From assembly GCF_000308215.1 (NCBI RefSeq), contig NZ_CAJE01000013.1:62001-126000 (forward strand): a stretch of DNA of 64,000 nt, read 5' to 3'. Both the position numbers and the translations under genes were made by a program. The notes beneath the pieces were generated by a model. It did no database searches and had not been told where the DNA came from. It saw only the letters and a list, made by a program, of their open reading frames with translations. This DNA comes from Methanomassiliicoccus luminyensis B10 (lineage in GTDB: Archaea > Thermoplasmatota > Thermoplasmata > Methanomassiliicoccales > Methanomassiliicoccaceae). This document shows positions 24,580 through 33,783 of the stretch, piece by piece. Each line of letters opens with the position of its first letter. Position 1 is the stretch's first letter.

Positions 24580-25070
24580 GACCGCTCGACGGCCTCGCCG
24601 AAATCGTTCTCCGTGAGCCTGAAAGTGACCCACGGGATCTTCTTTCCGCCCATCCTCTCGTAGAAGGAGTGCGCCCCGACGTTCCAGTCCAGGGCGGTCC
24701 ACTCCATCCGCCCGCACCCGCGGCGCTTCGCTTCCTGCACGCAGAACGAGAACAGCTTGGAACCGATGCCCCTCTTCCGATGCTCTTCCAGCACGAAGAT
24801 GTCCTCCAGGAACAGGGTGGGCTTGGCCAGGAAGGTGGAGTAGGTGAAGTACACGGTGGCGAAGCCTATGGCCTTCCCGTCGAGGACGGCCAGGAACGCC
24901 TCGGCCATGGGCGGGTCGGCGATAAGGTCCCTCTTGAGGCGGAGCCTGGCCGCCTCGTTCGGCCCCTCCAGGCGCTCGAAGTCGGCGAACTCCTGGACCA
25001 GTCGCAGGAACTCCTCGATGTTCTTCCGGTCTACCCTGACCGTCTGGACGCTGCCGCTCTCTATGGCCAT
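24573..25070 (-). CDS. GNAT-family N-acetyltransferase
   Basis: 165 residues from ATG 25070 (a start 11 codons earlier is possible). The acetyl-CoA binding motif A is L-E-D-I-F-V-L-E-E-H-R-K-R-G-I-G-S-K-L near residues 88-106, followed by W-N-V-G-A-H-S-F-Y-E-R-M-G typical of the diamine/spermidine acetyltransferase branch. It would acetylate an amine, amino acid or polyamine in the cytosol. Confidence 0.88.
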   Translation of the reverse strand: MAIESGSVQTVRVDRKNIEEFLRLVQEFADFERLEGPNEAARLRLKRDLIADPPMAEAFLAVLDGKAIGFATVYFTYSTFLAKPTLFLEDIFVLEEHRKRGIGSKLFSFCVQEAKRRGCGRMEWTALDWNVGAHSFYERMGGKKIPWVTFRLTENDFGEAVERSQ

Positions 25071-25133
25071 GAGCCCCAATAATAGCCTGGACGCATAAGT
25101 CATTTGGGACCGTTCCGCCGATCCTTCCCGGGG

Positions 25134-25895
25134 CTATGGGCGGCCGGCGCGTTGTTGTGATGCCAGTACGCTCTGGATGAAGATCGCCGATAACAGGCCC
25201 AGGACCATGAAGCCAGAGACGGCCTCGAACACTACCAGCCATTTGCCCAACCCCACCGGGGAAACGTCGGAGTATCCCAGCGTGGTGAAGACCAGGCCGC
25301 TGAAGTAGAACGCATCGTCAAAGCCCATGGGGGCACCGGAACTGGTCCTAAGGAAGCCCTGAACATAATAGATGGAGGCGAAGATGTAGATCGTCAGGAA
25401 GATGGTCAGGAACACCAGGAACAGTGATGCGCGCGGATCATCCTGGACGGTGCCCTTCCTGACGACCGACCATATCAGGATGCTGACCACGAACAACAGA
25501 GGGACCACGACCACCATCGAGATCGCCATCCTGACCATTGGGAGGACCTCGTTCCCGAACAGCGCGATCGATGCGGTGAGGAGAGAGAACATGGTTATGG
25601 GGGCAACGATCAGGAAGACCACTGCGCGCCCGGTCCTCCGCATTTCCGCCGGCGCTTTCCCGTTGAACGCCGCCAGCGCCGCGGCGGCCAGATAGAAGGA
25701 AAGGTTCAGGATGGTGAATATGGAGATGGCTTCCAGGACCCTTTCCGAGGATCTGCTGGGGTCGCCCAGCAGCGGCACGATGACGAATATCGAGAAGAAC
25801 GTGAGGACGGCCGCTCTTGATGGCCAAGGAGCGGTCCGGAAGAAGAGACGGAAATAATCGTAGGTTCCGCCCAGGACATGGGGCCGAGATTGCAT
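25134..25895 (-). CDS. Potassium-channel-family membrane protein
   Basis: 253 residues with about five to six hydrophobic helices and a C-terminal ion-channel pore module: pore helix Y-F-S-G-L-V-F followed by filter T-T-L-G-Y-S-D-V-S-P (about 205-220), close to the canonical T-x-G-Y-G-D, then the last transmembrane helix. No RCK/TrkA-N domain follows, so gating is not by a cytosolic nucleotide domain in this protein. It stands alone on the minus strand. Confidence 0.85.
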   Translation of the reverse strand: MQSRPHVLGGTYDYFRLFFRTAPWPSRAAVLTFFSIFVIVPLLGDPSRSSERVLEAISIFTILNLSFYLAAAALAAFNGKAPAEMRRTGRAVVFLIVAPITMFSLLTASIALFGNEVLPMVRMAISMVVVVPLLFVVSILIWSVVRKGTVQDDPRASLFLVFLTIFLTIYIFASIYYVQGFLRTSSGAPMGFDDAFYFSGLVFTTLGYSDVSPVGLGKWLVVFEAVSGFMVLGLLSAIFIQSVLASQQRAGRP

Positions 25896-26241
25896 TCAAT
25901 GAGTTTAATCACCACCACGAGGCGATAAAAATATGGAACGGCGGGGGAAGGCCGCAGGGCATCTTGGCATGATGCCGCACAGACACCACCCGGTCACTCG
26001 CTCGACGAGCACGTTCGGCCGCCGGTGCAGAGGCTTCCCGGCCTTTGCCTGCGGTCTGCCGGGCTCCGGGCGTAGCCTGGTGCATTTGCGCAAGGTGGCC
26101 TTGAGCCACAGAACGGTCAAGGGCCGAAGGGGCTGCAGCATCCCCTTCGCAAGGCCCTTCGAGGCAAGAGAAAATATAGCATTTACAAACAGTGCTAAGC
26201 TATTTCCTGCCCCTGCGGCAATCCCCTGAAGGGAGGATGAG
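25896..26241. other. Intergenic region before the HTH_10 regulator
   Basis: These 346 GC-rich bases hold no convincing gene. The right end carries AT-rich sequence (about 26166-26210, GAAAATATAGCATTTACAAA) that should be the regulator's promoter, and GGGAGG before the start is a good ribosome-binding site. A short dyad (AAGGGG/CCCCTT near 26127-26146) is present. No known structured RNA was recognised. Confidence 0.4.
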
Positions 26242-26886
26242 ATGAGACGCGTGGTTCTCTCGTACAAGATGGTCAATGAGCACATCTGCAGCAACTTCCT
26301 TCCTCATCTGGCCAAGTGCGGAATGGATGTGAACGTGTTGCGATGCGCTCCGGTGGGACCGCGCTCCGGCTACAGCCTGGTAAGGGTCCAGGGACCTCAT
26401 GAACTGTGCGAGGCCGAGCTCGCCAACATCCAGGACCGGGTCGGGGGGTGGTGCTCGGTGGAGCTGTCCAAGACCGCGCCGGGGGACTATATCGCCATGG
26501 TCTCCAACCGCGACTGCGCCATCTGCCATCTGTTCACCAGCTCCCAATGCTTCCTGGAGTCCTGCAGCCTCAAGGAGGACGGCACGGTGACGTGGAGCGT
26601 GGTGGGGCCGGATAGCGGCTCCATCGGCCGGCTCATCGGAGCGCTCAGGGAGACCGGGAGGAACGTGATCGTTCACAGCACCCATGAGCGCGGCTCCAGC
26701 AGCGCCCTCACCTTCCGGCAGAAACAGGCGCTCCTCCTGGCCTTCGACATGGGTTTCTACGACATACCCCAGAGGACCACCCTGGACGAGCTGGCCACCC
26801 AGGTCAAATGCTCCAAGTCCACTCTCAATATCGTGCTGAGGCGGGCCGAGCGCAAGGTCCTGGGGGATTATCTCACTCGTTCCTAA
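26242..26886 (+). CDS. HTH_10 (bacterio-opsin-activator-like) transcription regulator with Cys cluster
   Basis: 214 residues. The C-terminal HTH_10 domain (about 152-214) shows L-T-F-R-Q-K-Q-A-L-L-L-A-F-D-M-G-F-Y and C-S-K-S-T-L-N recognition-helix sequence. The N-terminal sensor half carries C-A-I-C-x8-C-x4-C (about residues 92-108), which could hold an Fe-S cluster, zinc or heme. It is convergent with an MtbA-like methyltransferase/MFS region. In methylotrophic methanogens, regulators near methyltransferases often control them, so it may sense redox or methyl substrates; this is inference. Confidence 0.85.
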   Translation: MRRVVLSYKMVNEHICSNFLPHLAKCGMDVNVLRCAPVGPRSGYSLVRVQGPHELCEAELANIQDRVGGWCSVELSKTAPGDYIAMVSNRDCAICHLFTSSQCFLESCSLKEDGTVTWSVVGPDSGSIGRLIGALRETGRNVIVHSTHERGSSSALTFRQKQALLLAFDMGFYDIPQRTTLDELATQVKCSKSTLNIVLRRAERKVLGDYLTRS

Positions 26887-26942
26887 GAAAAAGTTTCGAC
26901 GGGGCGGGAGGAAAGGTGGGTTTCGCGCCCCGTCACGGAGGA

Positions 26943-28004
26943 TTACCACTTCTTGGGCAGGTTCTTCACCATATCGACCATGGCCGCGATGTTGTCCCGG
27001 CTGATCATGGCCGACAGGCCGCACCCGGCGGAGATGACGTTGAAGCCGGCGTCCACGGACTTCAGGGCCATCTCCCGGACCTGTTCAGGGGTTCCCTGCA
27101 GCAGGGGGCGGACCACTCCGACGTTCCCGATAAGGGCGGCCCGGCTGTCCACCAGCTTGACCGATCGATACGGGTCGCTCTTCTCCTCGATGGACAGCCC
27201 GTCCGCGCCGGTGGCGATCATGTTCTCCAGCCCGTCGACCATGTTGCCGCAGATGTGCAGCACCTTCTTGGTGTGCTCCATGCCGCTGAACGTCTCCTGT
27301 ATGTACGGCAGAGCGAACTCCCGGAACGACTCCGGGGAGATCATGTCCAAGGAGGCGGAGGGCTCGCTCATCTGGACGATGTCGACCCCCAGCTTGTCTA
27401 CGATCTTGAGCCATTCCTTCTCGTAGGTCGCCGCGAACTTGACGAACTTGTGCACCAGCTCCGGGTCGGTGAGCACCCACAGCAGGAGGTTCTCCGTTCC
27501 CACCAGGTGCCCGGCGATGGTGAAGGGGCCGGTAACTCCCACGATAGTGGGGCGGTCCCCCGCTCCCTCCTTCATCATCCTGGCGGCGTCCAGGATCACC
27601 TTGTTCCGGGCGATCCTGGGTATCTCCGACCGCTTCGGCAGCACCAGGTCCGCGTCGAAATTGTCCTTGTAGGGGTGCGATTTCACCATGGGGGTGCTGT
27701 TCTTGGTCCCCAGGAAAACGTTGCACCCCAGGGCCTCGGCCTCGTAGCTGAGGCAGTACGGCACCCGGGCCGACTCCAGGCCCAGGTAGGGGTATGCCGC
27801 CAGGGCCAGGCGGGACATCTTCACCGCGTCGGTATGAACCTCTGGCCACGCCGCATTGGCATAATCCATGAGCTGGACGGTCCCCGACGTGGTCATCCCG
27901 GCCACCGGGGGACGGTCGTTCTCCTTGCACGCCAGAGCACGGAGCATGCGTTCCCGCATCGTCACTCCGCTCTCGTCTTTGGGTCTTGCAACTGTCGTTG
28001 TCAT
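26943..28004 (-). CDS. Methylcobamide:CoM methyltransferase-like protein (MtbA/MtaA, UroD family)
   Basis: 353 residues of the uroporphyrinogen-decarboxylase fold. The zinc ligands typical of MtaA/MtbA are present: H250-x-C252 (L-H-I-C-G-N) and C328 (S-A-G-C-G), with a 76-residue spacing like that of known enzymes. Such proteins move a methyl group from methyl-corrinoid protein to coenzyme M in methylotrophic methanogenesis. No corrinoid protein or substrate-specific methyltransferase is adjacent; the MFS transporter gene upstream on the same strand may supply the substrate. Assignment to methylamine versus methanol use cannot be made here. Confidence 0.87.
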   Translation of the reverse strand: MTTTVARPKDESGVTMRERMLRALACKENDRPPVAGMTTSGTVQLMDYANAAWPEVHTDAVKMSRLALAAYPYLGLESARVPYCLSYEAEALGCNVFLGTKNSTPMVKSHPYKDNFDADLVLPKRSEIPRIARNKVILDAARMMKEGAGDRPTIVGVTGPFTIAGHLVGTENLLLWVLTDPELVHKFVKFAATYEKEWLKIVDKLGVDIVQMSEPSASLDMISPESFREFALPYIQETFSGMEHTKKVLHICGNMVDGLENMIATGADGLSIEEKSDPYRSVKLVDSRAALIGNVGVVRPLLQGTPEQVREMALKSVDAGFNVISAGCGLSAMISRDNIAAMVDMVKNLPKKW

Positions 28005-28071
28005 GTGATCACTTCCGTCGAACTATGAGCAAAGGAACGAGGGCACAGGGCCCTCAGATAGCGTTTTGACC

Positions 28072-29418
28072 TCAGCCCGAGGCCTGTCCCTTCTTGTCCG
28101 CGTCCACGGGGACCGTCACCGGAACGCGTTCCTTCTCCTTGGACAGGAAGGCGGCCACGGTGGCGATAAGCATGCACACGAACATGAACAGCCAGATGGT
28201 CTGGTATGACCCCAGGGTGCGGTCGATGAGCATCAGGCCCGAGATCTGCTGCAGGATGGCCCCGCCGGCGAAGGGGAATATGTTCAGGGCGGCAGTGGTG
28301 GTCCCCACTATGGCTATGGGGAACAGCTCCTTGATCTGGGCGTAGCTTACCACGAAGAAGCCCCCGAAGAAGCCGAACACGAAGTTGATGGCCATGTAGG
28401 CCACCGTGCTGGTGATGTGCCCGGCAGTGAGCCAGATGACCGCCCAGGTGATGGTGTAGACCACCGTGCCGATGATCAGCACCTTCTTGCGGGACTTCAG
28501 GACCTTGTCAGATATGAAACCAGCCAGAGGGCACCCGACGATCATGCCGATGCCGATGAAGGTCAGCACCATGCCGTAGGTGGCCTTGTCCCATCCCAGC
28601 ACGTCGTTGAAGAACGGCCCCGCCCACAGTCCCTGATAGACCATGATGCTGCCGTACATGAAGAAGAACCAGATCGCCAGGGGCCAGAATTTCATGCCTG
28701 CCCCGAAGGTCATCTTGAGGGCCTTCACCATAGGGATCTTCTCCACCTGCTTTGCCTCGGGGATCGGCTCCCCCTTCTCTTCCGCCTCTACCTCCTGGAT
28801 GGACGGAAGGCCCATGTCCTGGGGGCGGTCCCTGGTGATCACCCAGGCCACTACCGCGAGGACCACTGAGATCACGCCCAGGATGATGAACACCTGCTGC
28901 CATCCCAGGGCATCCGACATTAGGGCCAGGGGGCCGGCGGCGCTGAGGGCGCCGATGTTGCCCACGGCCAACAATATGCCGCTGAGGGACGCGAACTCGT
29001 TCTTGCGGTACCAGGTGGCCAGGATCTTCATGATGGGGATGTACACCATTGCCACCCCCACCCCGATCAGCAGCCTGCCGGCGATGACCATCACGAAGGT
29101 GGTGGCGATGCCGGTCATTATGGCGCCGATCGCGGCGACCATGGTGAAGACGCCTACCGTCTTCCGCGGCCCCCAGCTGTCTGTCAGTAATCCAGACGGG
29201 AGCTGCATTATAGTATATGCGTAGAAGTACGCCGAGCTCAACAGGGCGATGGACGCCGCGCCTACCCCAAAGCTTCCCTGAAGATCTGTCGATACCACCG
29301 CCGGGGACACCCGGTGGAAGTACACGAAGAAGTAGGCGAACGCCAGTATCCCGAACACCGCCCAGCGGTAGCTCAGGACCTTCTTTACCTTGCTTTTTTC
29401 CAATGCCAAGACACTCAA
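28072..29418 (-). CDS. MFS transporter
   Basis: 448 residues, 12 predicted transmembrane helices, with the MFS loop 2-3 signature (G-L-L-T-D-S-W-G-P-R-K-T) and a charged central loop (about 205-228). The N-terminal F-V-Y-F-H-R-V-S-P-A-V resembles the oxalate/sugar-phosphate-like branch. It lies 67 nt upstream of the MtbA-like gene on the same strand and may be co-transcribed; import of a methylated compound is plausible but unproven. Confidence 0.9.
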   Translation of the reverse strand: MSVLALEKSKVKKVLSYRWAVFGILAFAYFFVYFHRVSPAVVSTDLQGSFGVGAASIALLSSAYFYAYTIMQLPSGLLTDSWGPRKTVGVFTMVAAIGAIMTGIATTFVMVIAGRLLIGVGVAMVYIPIMKILATWYRKNEFASLSGILLAVGNIGALSAAGPLALMSDALGWQQVFIILGVISVVLAVVAWVITRDRPQDMGLPSIQEVEAEEKGEPIPEAKQVEKIPMVKALKMTFGAGMKFWPLAIWFFFMYGSIMVYQGLWAGPFFNDVLGWDKATYGMVLTFIGIGMIVGCPLAGFISDKVLKSRKKVLIIGTVVYTITWAVIWLTAGHITSTVAYMAINFVFGFFGGFFVVSYAQIKELFPIAIVGTTTAALNIFPFAGGAILQQISGLMLIDRTLGSYQTIWLFMFVCMLIATVAAFLSKEKERVPVTVPVDADKKGQASG

Positions 29419-29588
29419 CTCCTCCTATCATCGGACCGGGACGATGAGCCCTTGCCCTAGAAATCGGCGGAGAGTTACATGGTCCGCACGGCGAATATGT
29501 TCGTTCGGGGCGAGATATAAAACAGATGCGGCGAACCTGTTCAACGCCTTTCCGGAGGTCCGCTATAAACATTGGGTCGCCCGAGGGG

Positions 29589-30545
29589 TCACCACATCTT
29601 CGGATAGGTGCCGGGGAGCATGTACACCCGGTCGGTGGAGACGGCCACCCCGTCCTTGGCCCTGGTCATCTCCTCGGCGGCCATCTTGGCGGTGCCCACC
29701 GCCACGGCCTCCCCCTTGGCGGTGAACATCGCCACCACCGTCTCCTTTTGCACGGAGCCGTCGACCTGTACCACGCCCACCACCGCGAGGTCCGCGCCGT
29801 GCGCTACCGCGTCCACCGCGCTGTCCTTGAGCACGACCTTCGGCAGCGGGTCGAACAGCACCTCGAAGGGCAGGACCATGCTGCGCAGCCAAGAGTCGTC
29901 GCCGTCCTCTTTCCACATCACGTAGGCGTCCTTGATGTCCTGCAGGGTGACGGCCCTGTCCTCGATCATGTCCCCGGAGCGCGTCCTCCGCAGGTCCTCC
30001 ATGCTCGCCCCCACCCCCAAAGCGTCTCCGATGTCCACGCACAGAGTGCGTATGTACGTCCCGGCATCGCAGCGCACCCGGAACAGCACGTCCCGGCCCC
30101 GGACCTCCAGCACATTGATGGAGTGGATGGTCCGAATGCGCATCTGCCTTTTGACGGCGGAGCGGACCGGGGGGGTCTGGTAGATCCTCCCGACGAAGGA
30201 GGCGATGACCTTGCGGATATCCTCCTCCTTGCGGTCGCGGTGCAGCCGCATCAGGCAGACGTACTCCTTGTCGGACCTGAGAACGAGATTGAGGGCTCGA
30301 ACAGCGCGCCCGGTAGCGACGGGCAGCACACCGGACACCTTGGGGTCCAGCGTCCCTCCGTGGCCGATCTTCTCGGTGTGCAGGATCTCCCGCACCCACG
30401 CGGTGGCCTGGTGCGAGGTGGGCCCCTGGGGCTTGTCCATGATGATCATGCCGGCGTCGAGCAGCTCCTCGATGCTCCTTTCCGAAGGCCGCTTCCCCGC
30501 CTTCAGCTCCAGGGGCGCCTTGTCGCGGACGAGCATCTTAGCCAT
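29589..30545 (-). CDS. truB: tRNA/rRNA pseudouridine synthase, TruB/Cbf5 family
   Basis: 318 residues: TruB catalytic domain with the G-H-G-G-T-L-D-P-K-V-S-G motif (catalytic Asp about residue 67), then a C-terminal PUA domain (about 235-310). In archaea this protein makes Psi55 in tRNA and is the catalytic core of H/ACA RNPs (with Nop10, Gar1 and L7Ae). It is the last gene of the ribosomal-protein operon and overlaps cmk by 8 nt. Confidence 0.95.
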   Translation of the reverse strand: MAKMLVRDKAPLELKAGKRPSERSIEELLDAGMIIMDKPQGPTSHQATAWVREILHTEKIGHGGTLDPKVSGVLPVATGRAVRALNLVLRSDKEYVCLMRLHRDRKEEDIRKVIASFVGRIYQTPPVRSAVKRQMRIRTIHSINVLEVRGRDVLFRVRCDAGTYIRTLCVDIGDALGVGASMEDLRRTRSGDMIEDRAVTLQDIKDAYVMWKEDGDDSWLRSMVLPFEVLFDPLPKVVLKDSAVDAVAHGADLAVVGVVQVDGSVQKETVVAMFTAKGEAVAVGTAKMAAEEMTRAKDGVAVSTDRVYMLPGTYPKMW

Positions 30546-31074
30546 CCAGCGCCTCCGCGGCCTCGACTATGCCCGAAGCGACCTCTTCCGGGGACAGGCG
30601 GGTAGTGTCGATGACGAGGTCATATATCGCGCGATCGCCGATATCGATATTGTAGAATGAAAGGTACCGCTTGGCCTCGCAGGCCTCCCGGGCAAGGATC
30701 TCCTGCTTGCGCCGGGCAGGATCGCCGCCCTCGCGCTCGGCGACCCTGGCGGCGCGGACGTCGACGTCTGCGTCCAGGAGCACCCGGAGCGCAGGGATGC
30801 CGTTCCGGGTGAGCATGTGAGCGGTAAGCCTCCCTTCCAGGATGACGCCCTCGCTGCCCCGGGCGATCTCCACCATCCGGTCATCGAGAAGCCTGTCCAC
30901 CTCGGGGTCCTCCTCGCACATCCTCCCGAAATCGCCGAGGGACATGCCACGGTCCTTGGCCATCTGCCGGAAGATGTTCCCGGAGATCACGACCTCCAGA
31001 TGGAGGCGTTCCCCCAGCATCCTGCAGACGGTGGTCTTGCCGGAGCCGGGGGGGCCGCTGATGGTTATTCTCAT
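30538..31074 (-). CDS. cmk: Cytidylate kinase, archaeal type
   Basis: 178 residues from the ATG at 31074: P-loop G-P-P-G-S-G-K-T-T near residue 7, then the CMP-binding G-N-I-F-R-Q-M-A and a late R-Y-L-S-F-Y-N-I-D segment. It phosphorylates CMP/dCMP with ATP. The start overlaps the stop of the EMC3-like gene as ATGA, which excludes the longer upstream extension. Placed between the EMC3-like gene and truB, as usual in archaea. Confidence 0.94.
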   Translation of the reverse strand: MRITISGPPGSGKTTVCRMLGERLHLEVVISGNIFRQMAKDRGMSLGDFGRMCEEDPEVDRLLDDRMVEIARGSEGVILEGRLTAHMLTRNGIPALRVLLDADVDVRAARVAEREGGDPARRKQEILAREACEAKRYLSFYNIDIGDRAIYDLVIDTTRLSPEEVASGIVEAAEALDG

Positions 31075-31745
31075 GCGCTTTCCGCCTTGATCTCGTTCAG
31101 CCTCTTCCTGAACTCGAAGTAGCGGAGGGCGCGCATGAGCACCTGGCTGAAGGGTATGCTGATGAGCGAGTACAGCAAGATCCAGTGCGGGAGCACCGTC
31201 GACGCGGTCAGCGACACCGAGAAGGCCCACGGCAGATGCACTATGGCGGCCGGATTGAAGCCGTGTATGAACACATCAAGCCAGGCGAACACGGGAATGA
31301 TGACGATCATGGTCAGCGGCATCAGCTTCATCTGGGTGGTGGACATTTCCATGGACTTGGTCATGATGTTCTGCTGCTGCTCGACCAGCTTCTTCATCTT
31401 GTACTTGTTGTTCTCCACCCGGGCCTGGCGCAGCTCCTTGTTGAAGGAGGACACTATCTTCTGGCTCTCGGCCTGCCCGATGTAATCGGTGAAGAAGTGA
31501 CGGATGATGGTGGTCAGCCCGACCATCACGATGCCCGCGAGGAACAGCGTGACCACGGGATACTCGCCGCCCAGGCCCACGGTGGGCTGGAGGGCCAGCC
31601 CGGCGATCTCGCCGAGCCAGCGGCGGAGGCCCTGGTCGAACATCACGAACATGGCGAATATGAAGACGAATATCGTCACGAACGTGCTGGCCTGCTTCTT
31701 TGCATCAGGGGCCGGCCTTGCCGGCAACGGAGTAGTTCCTTCCAT
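31071..31745 (-). CDS. EMC3/TMCO1-like membrane insertase (DUF106)
   Basis: 224 residues with three core transmembrane helices, a cytosolic coiled-coil between the first and second (K-E-L-R-Q-A-R-V-E-N-N-K-Y-K-M-K-K-L), and an extra N-terminal hydrophobic segment. It belongs to the Oxa1/YidC superfamily branch found in archaea and eukaryotes. Its position 2 nt after secY fits a role in co-translational membrane insertion with or beside the translocon. Confidence 0.92.
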   Translation of the reverse strand: MEGTTPLPARPAPDAKKQASTFVTIFVFIFAMFVMFDQGLRRWLGEIAGLALQPTVGLGGEYPVVTLFLAGIVMVGLTTIIRHFFTDYIGQAESQKIVSSFNKELRQARVENNKYKMKKLVEQQQNIMTKSMEMSTTQMKLMPLTMIVIIPVFAWLDVFIHGFNPAAIVHLPWAFSVSLTASTVLPHWILLYSLISIPFSQVLMRALRYFEFRKRLNEIKAESA

Positions 31746-31747
31746 TC

Positions 31748-33328
31748 TCAGTCACCTCCGAAGAAGCCCCTCAGCATGGGGTGCATCTCCATCATCTGCT
31801 CACGGCCCAGCGCCTCATAGAACTGGATCAGTATGCCCACTGCCAGCAGGACACCGGTACCGGACGCGTTCCCGACCGTACCTATGAGGTCGGCGCCGGC
31901 GGCGAGGGCGCCCACCAGCGCACCGGATATCACCGTGACCACGGGGATGTACCTCTCCAACACTCTCTTCAGCACCCTGGGGTCGCGCCTGAACCCGGGG
32001 ATCTGCAGGCCGGAGGACTCGATCTGGCGAGCCACCGCTTCCGGCCCCATGTTGGTGGTCATTATCCAGAACTTGGCGAAGACCACCGAGCCCAGCACCA
32101 TCACCGTGAAGTAGATCAATACTTTTGCCAAGATCTGCAGGGAGCTATGGCCGAACACGTACGATGAGTACGTGACGGGATCGAGCATTGGCAACAGCCA
32201 GCTCGAAAGCCCCTGCGGCGTGGAAAGATACCATGCCAGTCCTCCCGTGGGGGTCGAGGACCCCGCCGAGAAGGAACCGAGCATGGGGTTCCCTCCGATG
32301 AGCGGTATCTGCGACAGGGTGGGGTTGGTGTACAGCAGCAGCGAGAACATCGCCACGTTCGCCAGCACCGCGGCCATCAGGATGACCGGGATGTTGGAAG
32401 CGTACAGCAACTTGATGGGGTAGCGTCCCCTCGCTCCCCTGGCCGTACCGTGCGACAGCGGCAACTCGATCCTTGCCGACTCTATGTACGCCACGAACAG
32501 GAAGATCGCTATCGTCCCGATGAGCGCGACCATGGGGTTGGGCGGACTGAGCAATATCTGCTCATAGCCTCCGCTGGCCAGCGACGCCGCTGACATGTTG
32601 AACAGGAAATAGAAGGTTTTGGGGATGGTACCCACCGGCGGATTGTCCAGGCTGGTCGCGGAGCTGGCGTCCGCGGGGTACCAGTTCAGGGTACCAGTGA
32701 AGAGGGCCTGAGCTACGCCGGCGGCGATGAACAGCGATATGCCGCTGCCCACCCCCCATTTGGACACCACTTCGTCCATCAGGAACACCAGGTACGAGCC
32801 GATGAACAGCTGCAGTATCAGCACCGCCTGTGCAAGGCTCGTTCCATTGATCATCCCCGAGTCGCCCACCAGGCCGTTCAGGTTGCTCACGAAGGCGCCC
32901 GAGGGCACCAGGTAGCCGAACACCTGAGGCACGGCCTCGATCAGGATCATGACCAGCACCAGGAACTTCTGGGTTCCCTGGTACACGGCCTTGTCCTCAT
33001 CGTTGGTGAGGTCCAGCTTGATGATCTTCGCGCCGACGAACAGCTGCATGATGATCGACGCCGTGACTATCGGCCCGATGCCCAGATGCATTAGGGAGCC
33101 CTGAGCCCCAGCCAGGATAGCACGGTACGGACCGAATAGGTCAACGACACTTTCCTGGTCCAGCCCGTAGAGGTATACGTTGGTCATCACGAAGTAGAAG
33201 ACCAGCATCAGGATGACCCACATGATCTTGGTCCGGAAGTGCACGTGCCCTTCCGGACGCTTGACCGCGGGGAGCCTCTCCGTCAGAGGTTTCAACTTGT
33301 ACAGCATGCTCTTGTGTTCGTCGGCCAT
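31748..33328 (-). CDS. secY: Protein translocase subunit SecY
   Basis: 526 residues with ten core transmembrane helices; M-A-D-E-H-K-S start preferred (a GTG/ATG just upstream is possible). It forms the channel through which nascent proteins cross or enter the membrane, with SecE and Sec-beta. The plug region after TM1 (Y-G-L-D-Q-E) and the large loop with P-x-x-F-R-R-D-P-R are present. It is longer than typical (about 450-490 aa), mainly from periplasmic loop insertions around residues 205-240 and 320-370. Confidence 0.95.
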   Translation of the reverse strand: MADEHKSMLYKLKPLTERLPAVKRPEGHVHFRTKIMWVILMLVFYFVMTNVYLYGLDQESVVDLFGPYRAILAGAQGSLMHLGIGPIVTASIIMQLFVGAKIIKLDLTNDEDKAVYQGTQKFLVLVMILIEAVPQVFGYLVPSGAFVSNLNGLVGDSGMINGTSLAQAVLILQLFIGSYLVFLMDEVVSKWGVGSGISLFIAAGVAQALFTGTLNWYPADASSATSLDNPPVGTIPKTFYFLFNMSAASLASGGYEQILLSPPNPMVALIGTIAIFLFVAYIESARIELPLSHGTARGARGRYPIKLLYASNIPVILMAAVLANVAMFSLLLYTNPTLSQIPLIGGNPMLGSFSAGSSTPTGGLAWYLSTPQGLSSWLLPMLDPVTYSSYVFGHSSLQILAKVLIYFTVMVLGSVVFAKFWIMTTNMGPEAVARQIESSGLQIPGFRRDPRVLKRVLERYIPVVTVISGALVGALAAGADLIGTVGNASGTGVLLAVGILIQFYEALGREQMMEMHPMLRGFFGGD

Positions 33329-33347
33329 GATCATCACATGAAGCCAA

Positions 33348-33782
33348 TTACGGCTGGGTCACCGAGCCCCCTGCCGCCTCGAGCTTTTCTTTGGCCCGGG
33401 CAGAGGTCTCGGCGACCACTATATCGAAGGGGTTTGCTACCTTTCCGAATCCAAGGAGTTTGTCGACGCCCATATTGGCTAGGTTGATTTTTATTTTACC
33501 CTCTTGCTTCACGGCGAACCCTTGCTTCATGAGGTCCTCCATTCTCTCGTCCAGATCCCCTACGTTAAGAGTTATCTTGGCGGAGACGACCTTCTGGGGG
33601 CGCTTGAAGCCGTGACGGCCGAAGTGCATGGGGTCGTACTTGAGCACGCTGATGGTCTTATGCTTGTGGAGACCGGCGTTGCCGTGGCCTCCCATCTTGC
33701 CGGCGCCTCTACCGCTCTTCTTGCCGCGTCCGTGCGTCCGGGAGCCTCTGAACTTGTTAGTTCTGCTTACCATCTCATCCAC
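33348..33782 (-). CDS. rpl15: Ribosomal protein uL15
   Basis: 144 residues. The glycine-rich basic N-terminus (R-G-S-R-T-H-G-R-G-K-K-S-G-R-G-A-G) threads into the 23S rRNA core, and the C-terminal globular part follows. It lies just before secY, the usual archaeal and bacterial order. Confidence 0.97.
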   Translation of the reverse strand: MDEMVSRTNKFRGSRTHGRGKKSGRGAGKMGGHGNAGLHKHKTISVLKYDPMHFGRHGFKRPQKVVSAKITLNVGDLDERMEDLMKQGFAVKQEGKIKINLANMGVDKLLGFGKVANPFDIVVAETSARAKEKLEAAGGSVTQP

Positions 33783-33783
33783 C

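Noticed and set aside
25933-26229. 98-residue plus frame before the HTH_10 regulator
   Set aside because: Arg/Gly/Pro-rich random-looking sequence that crosses the regulator's promoter.
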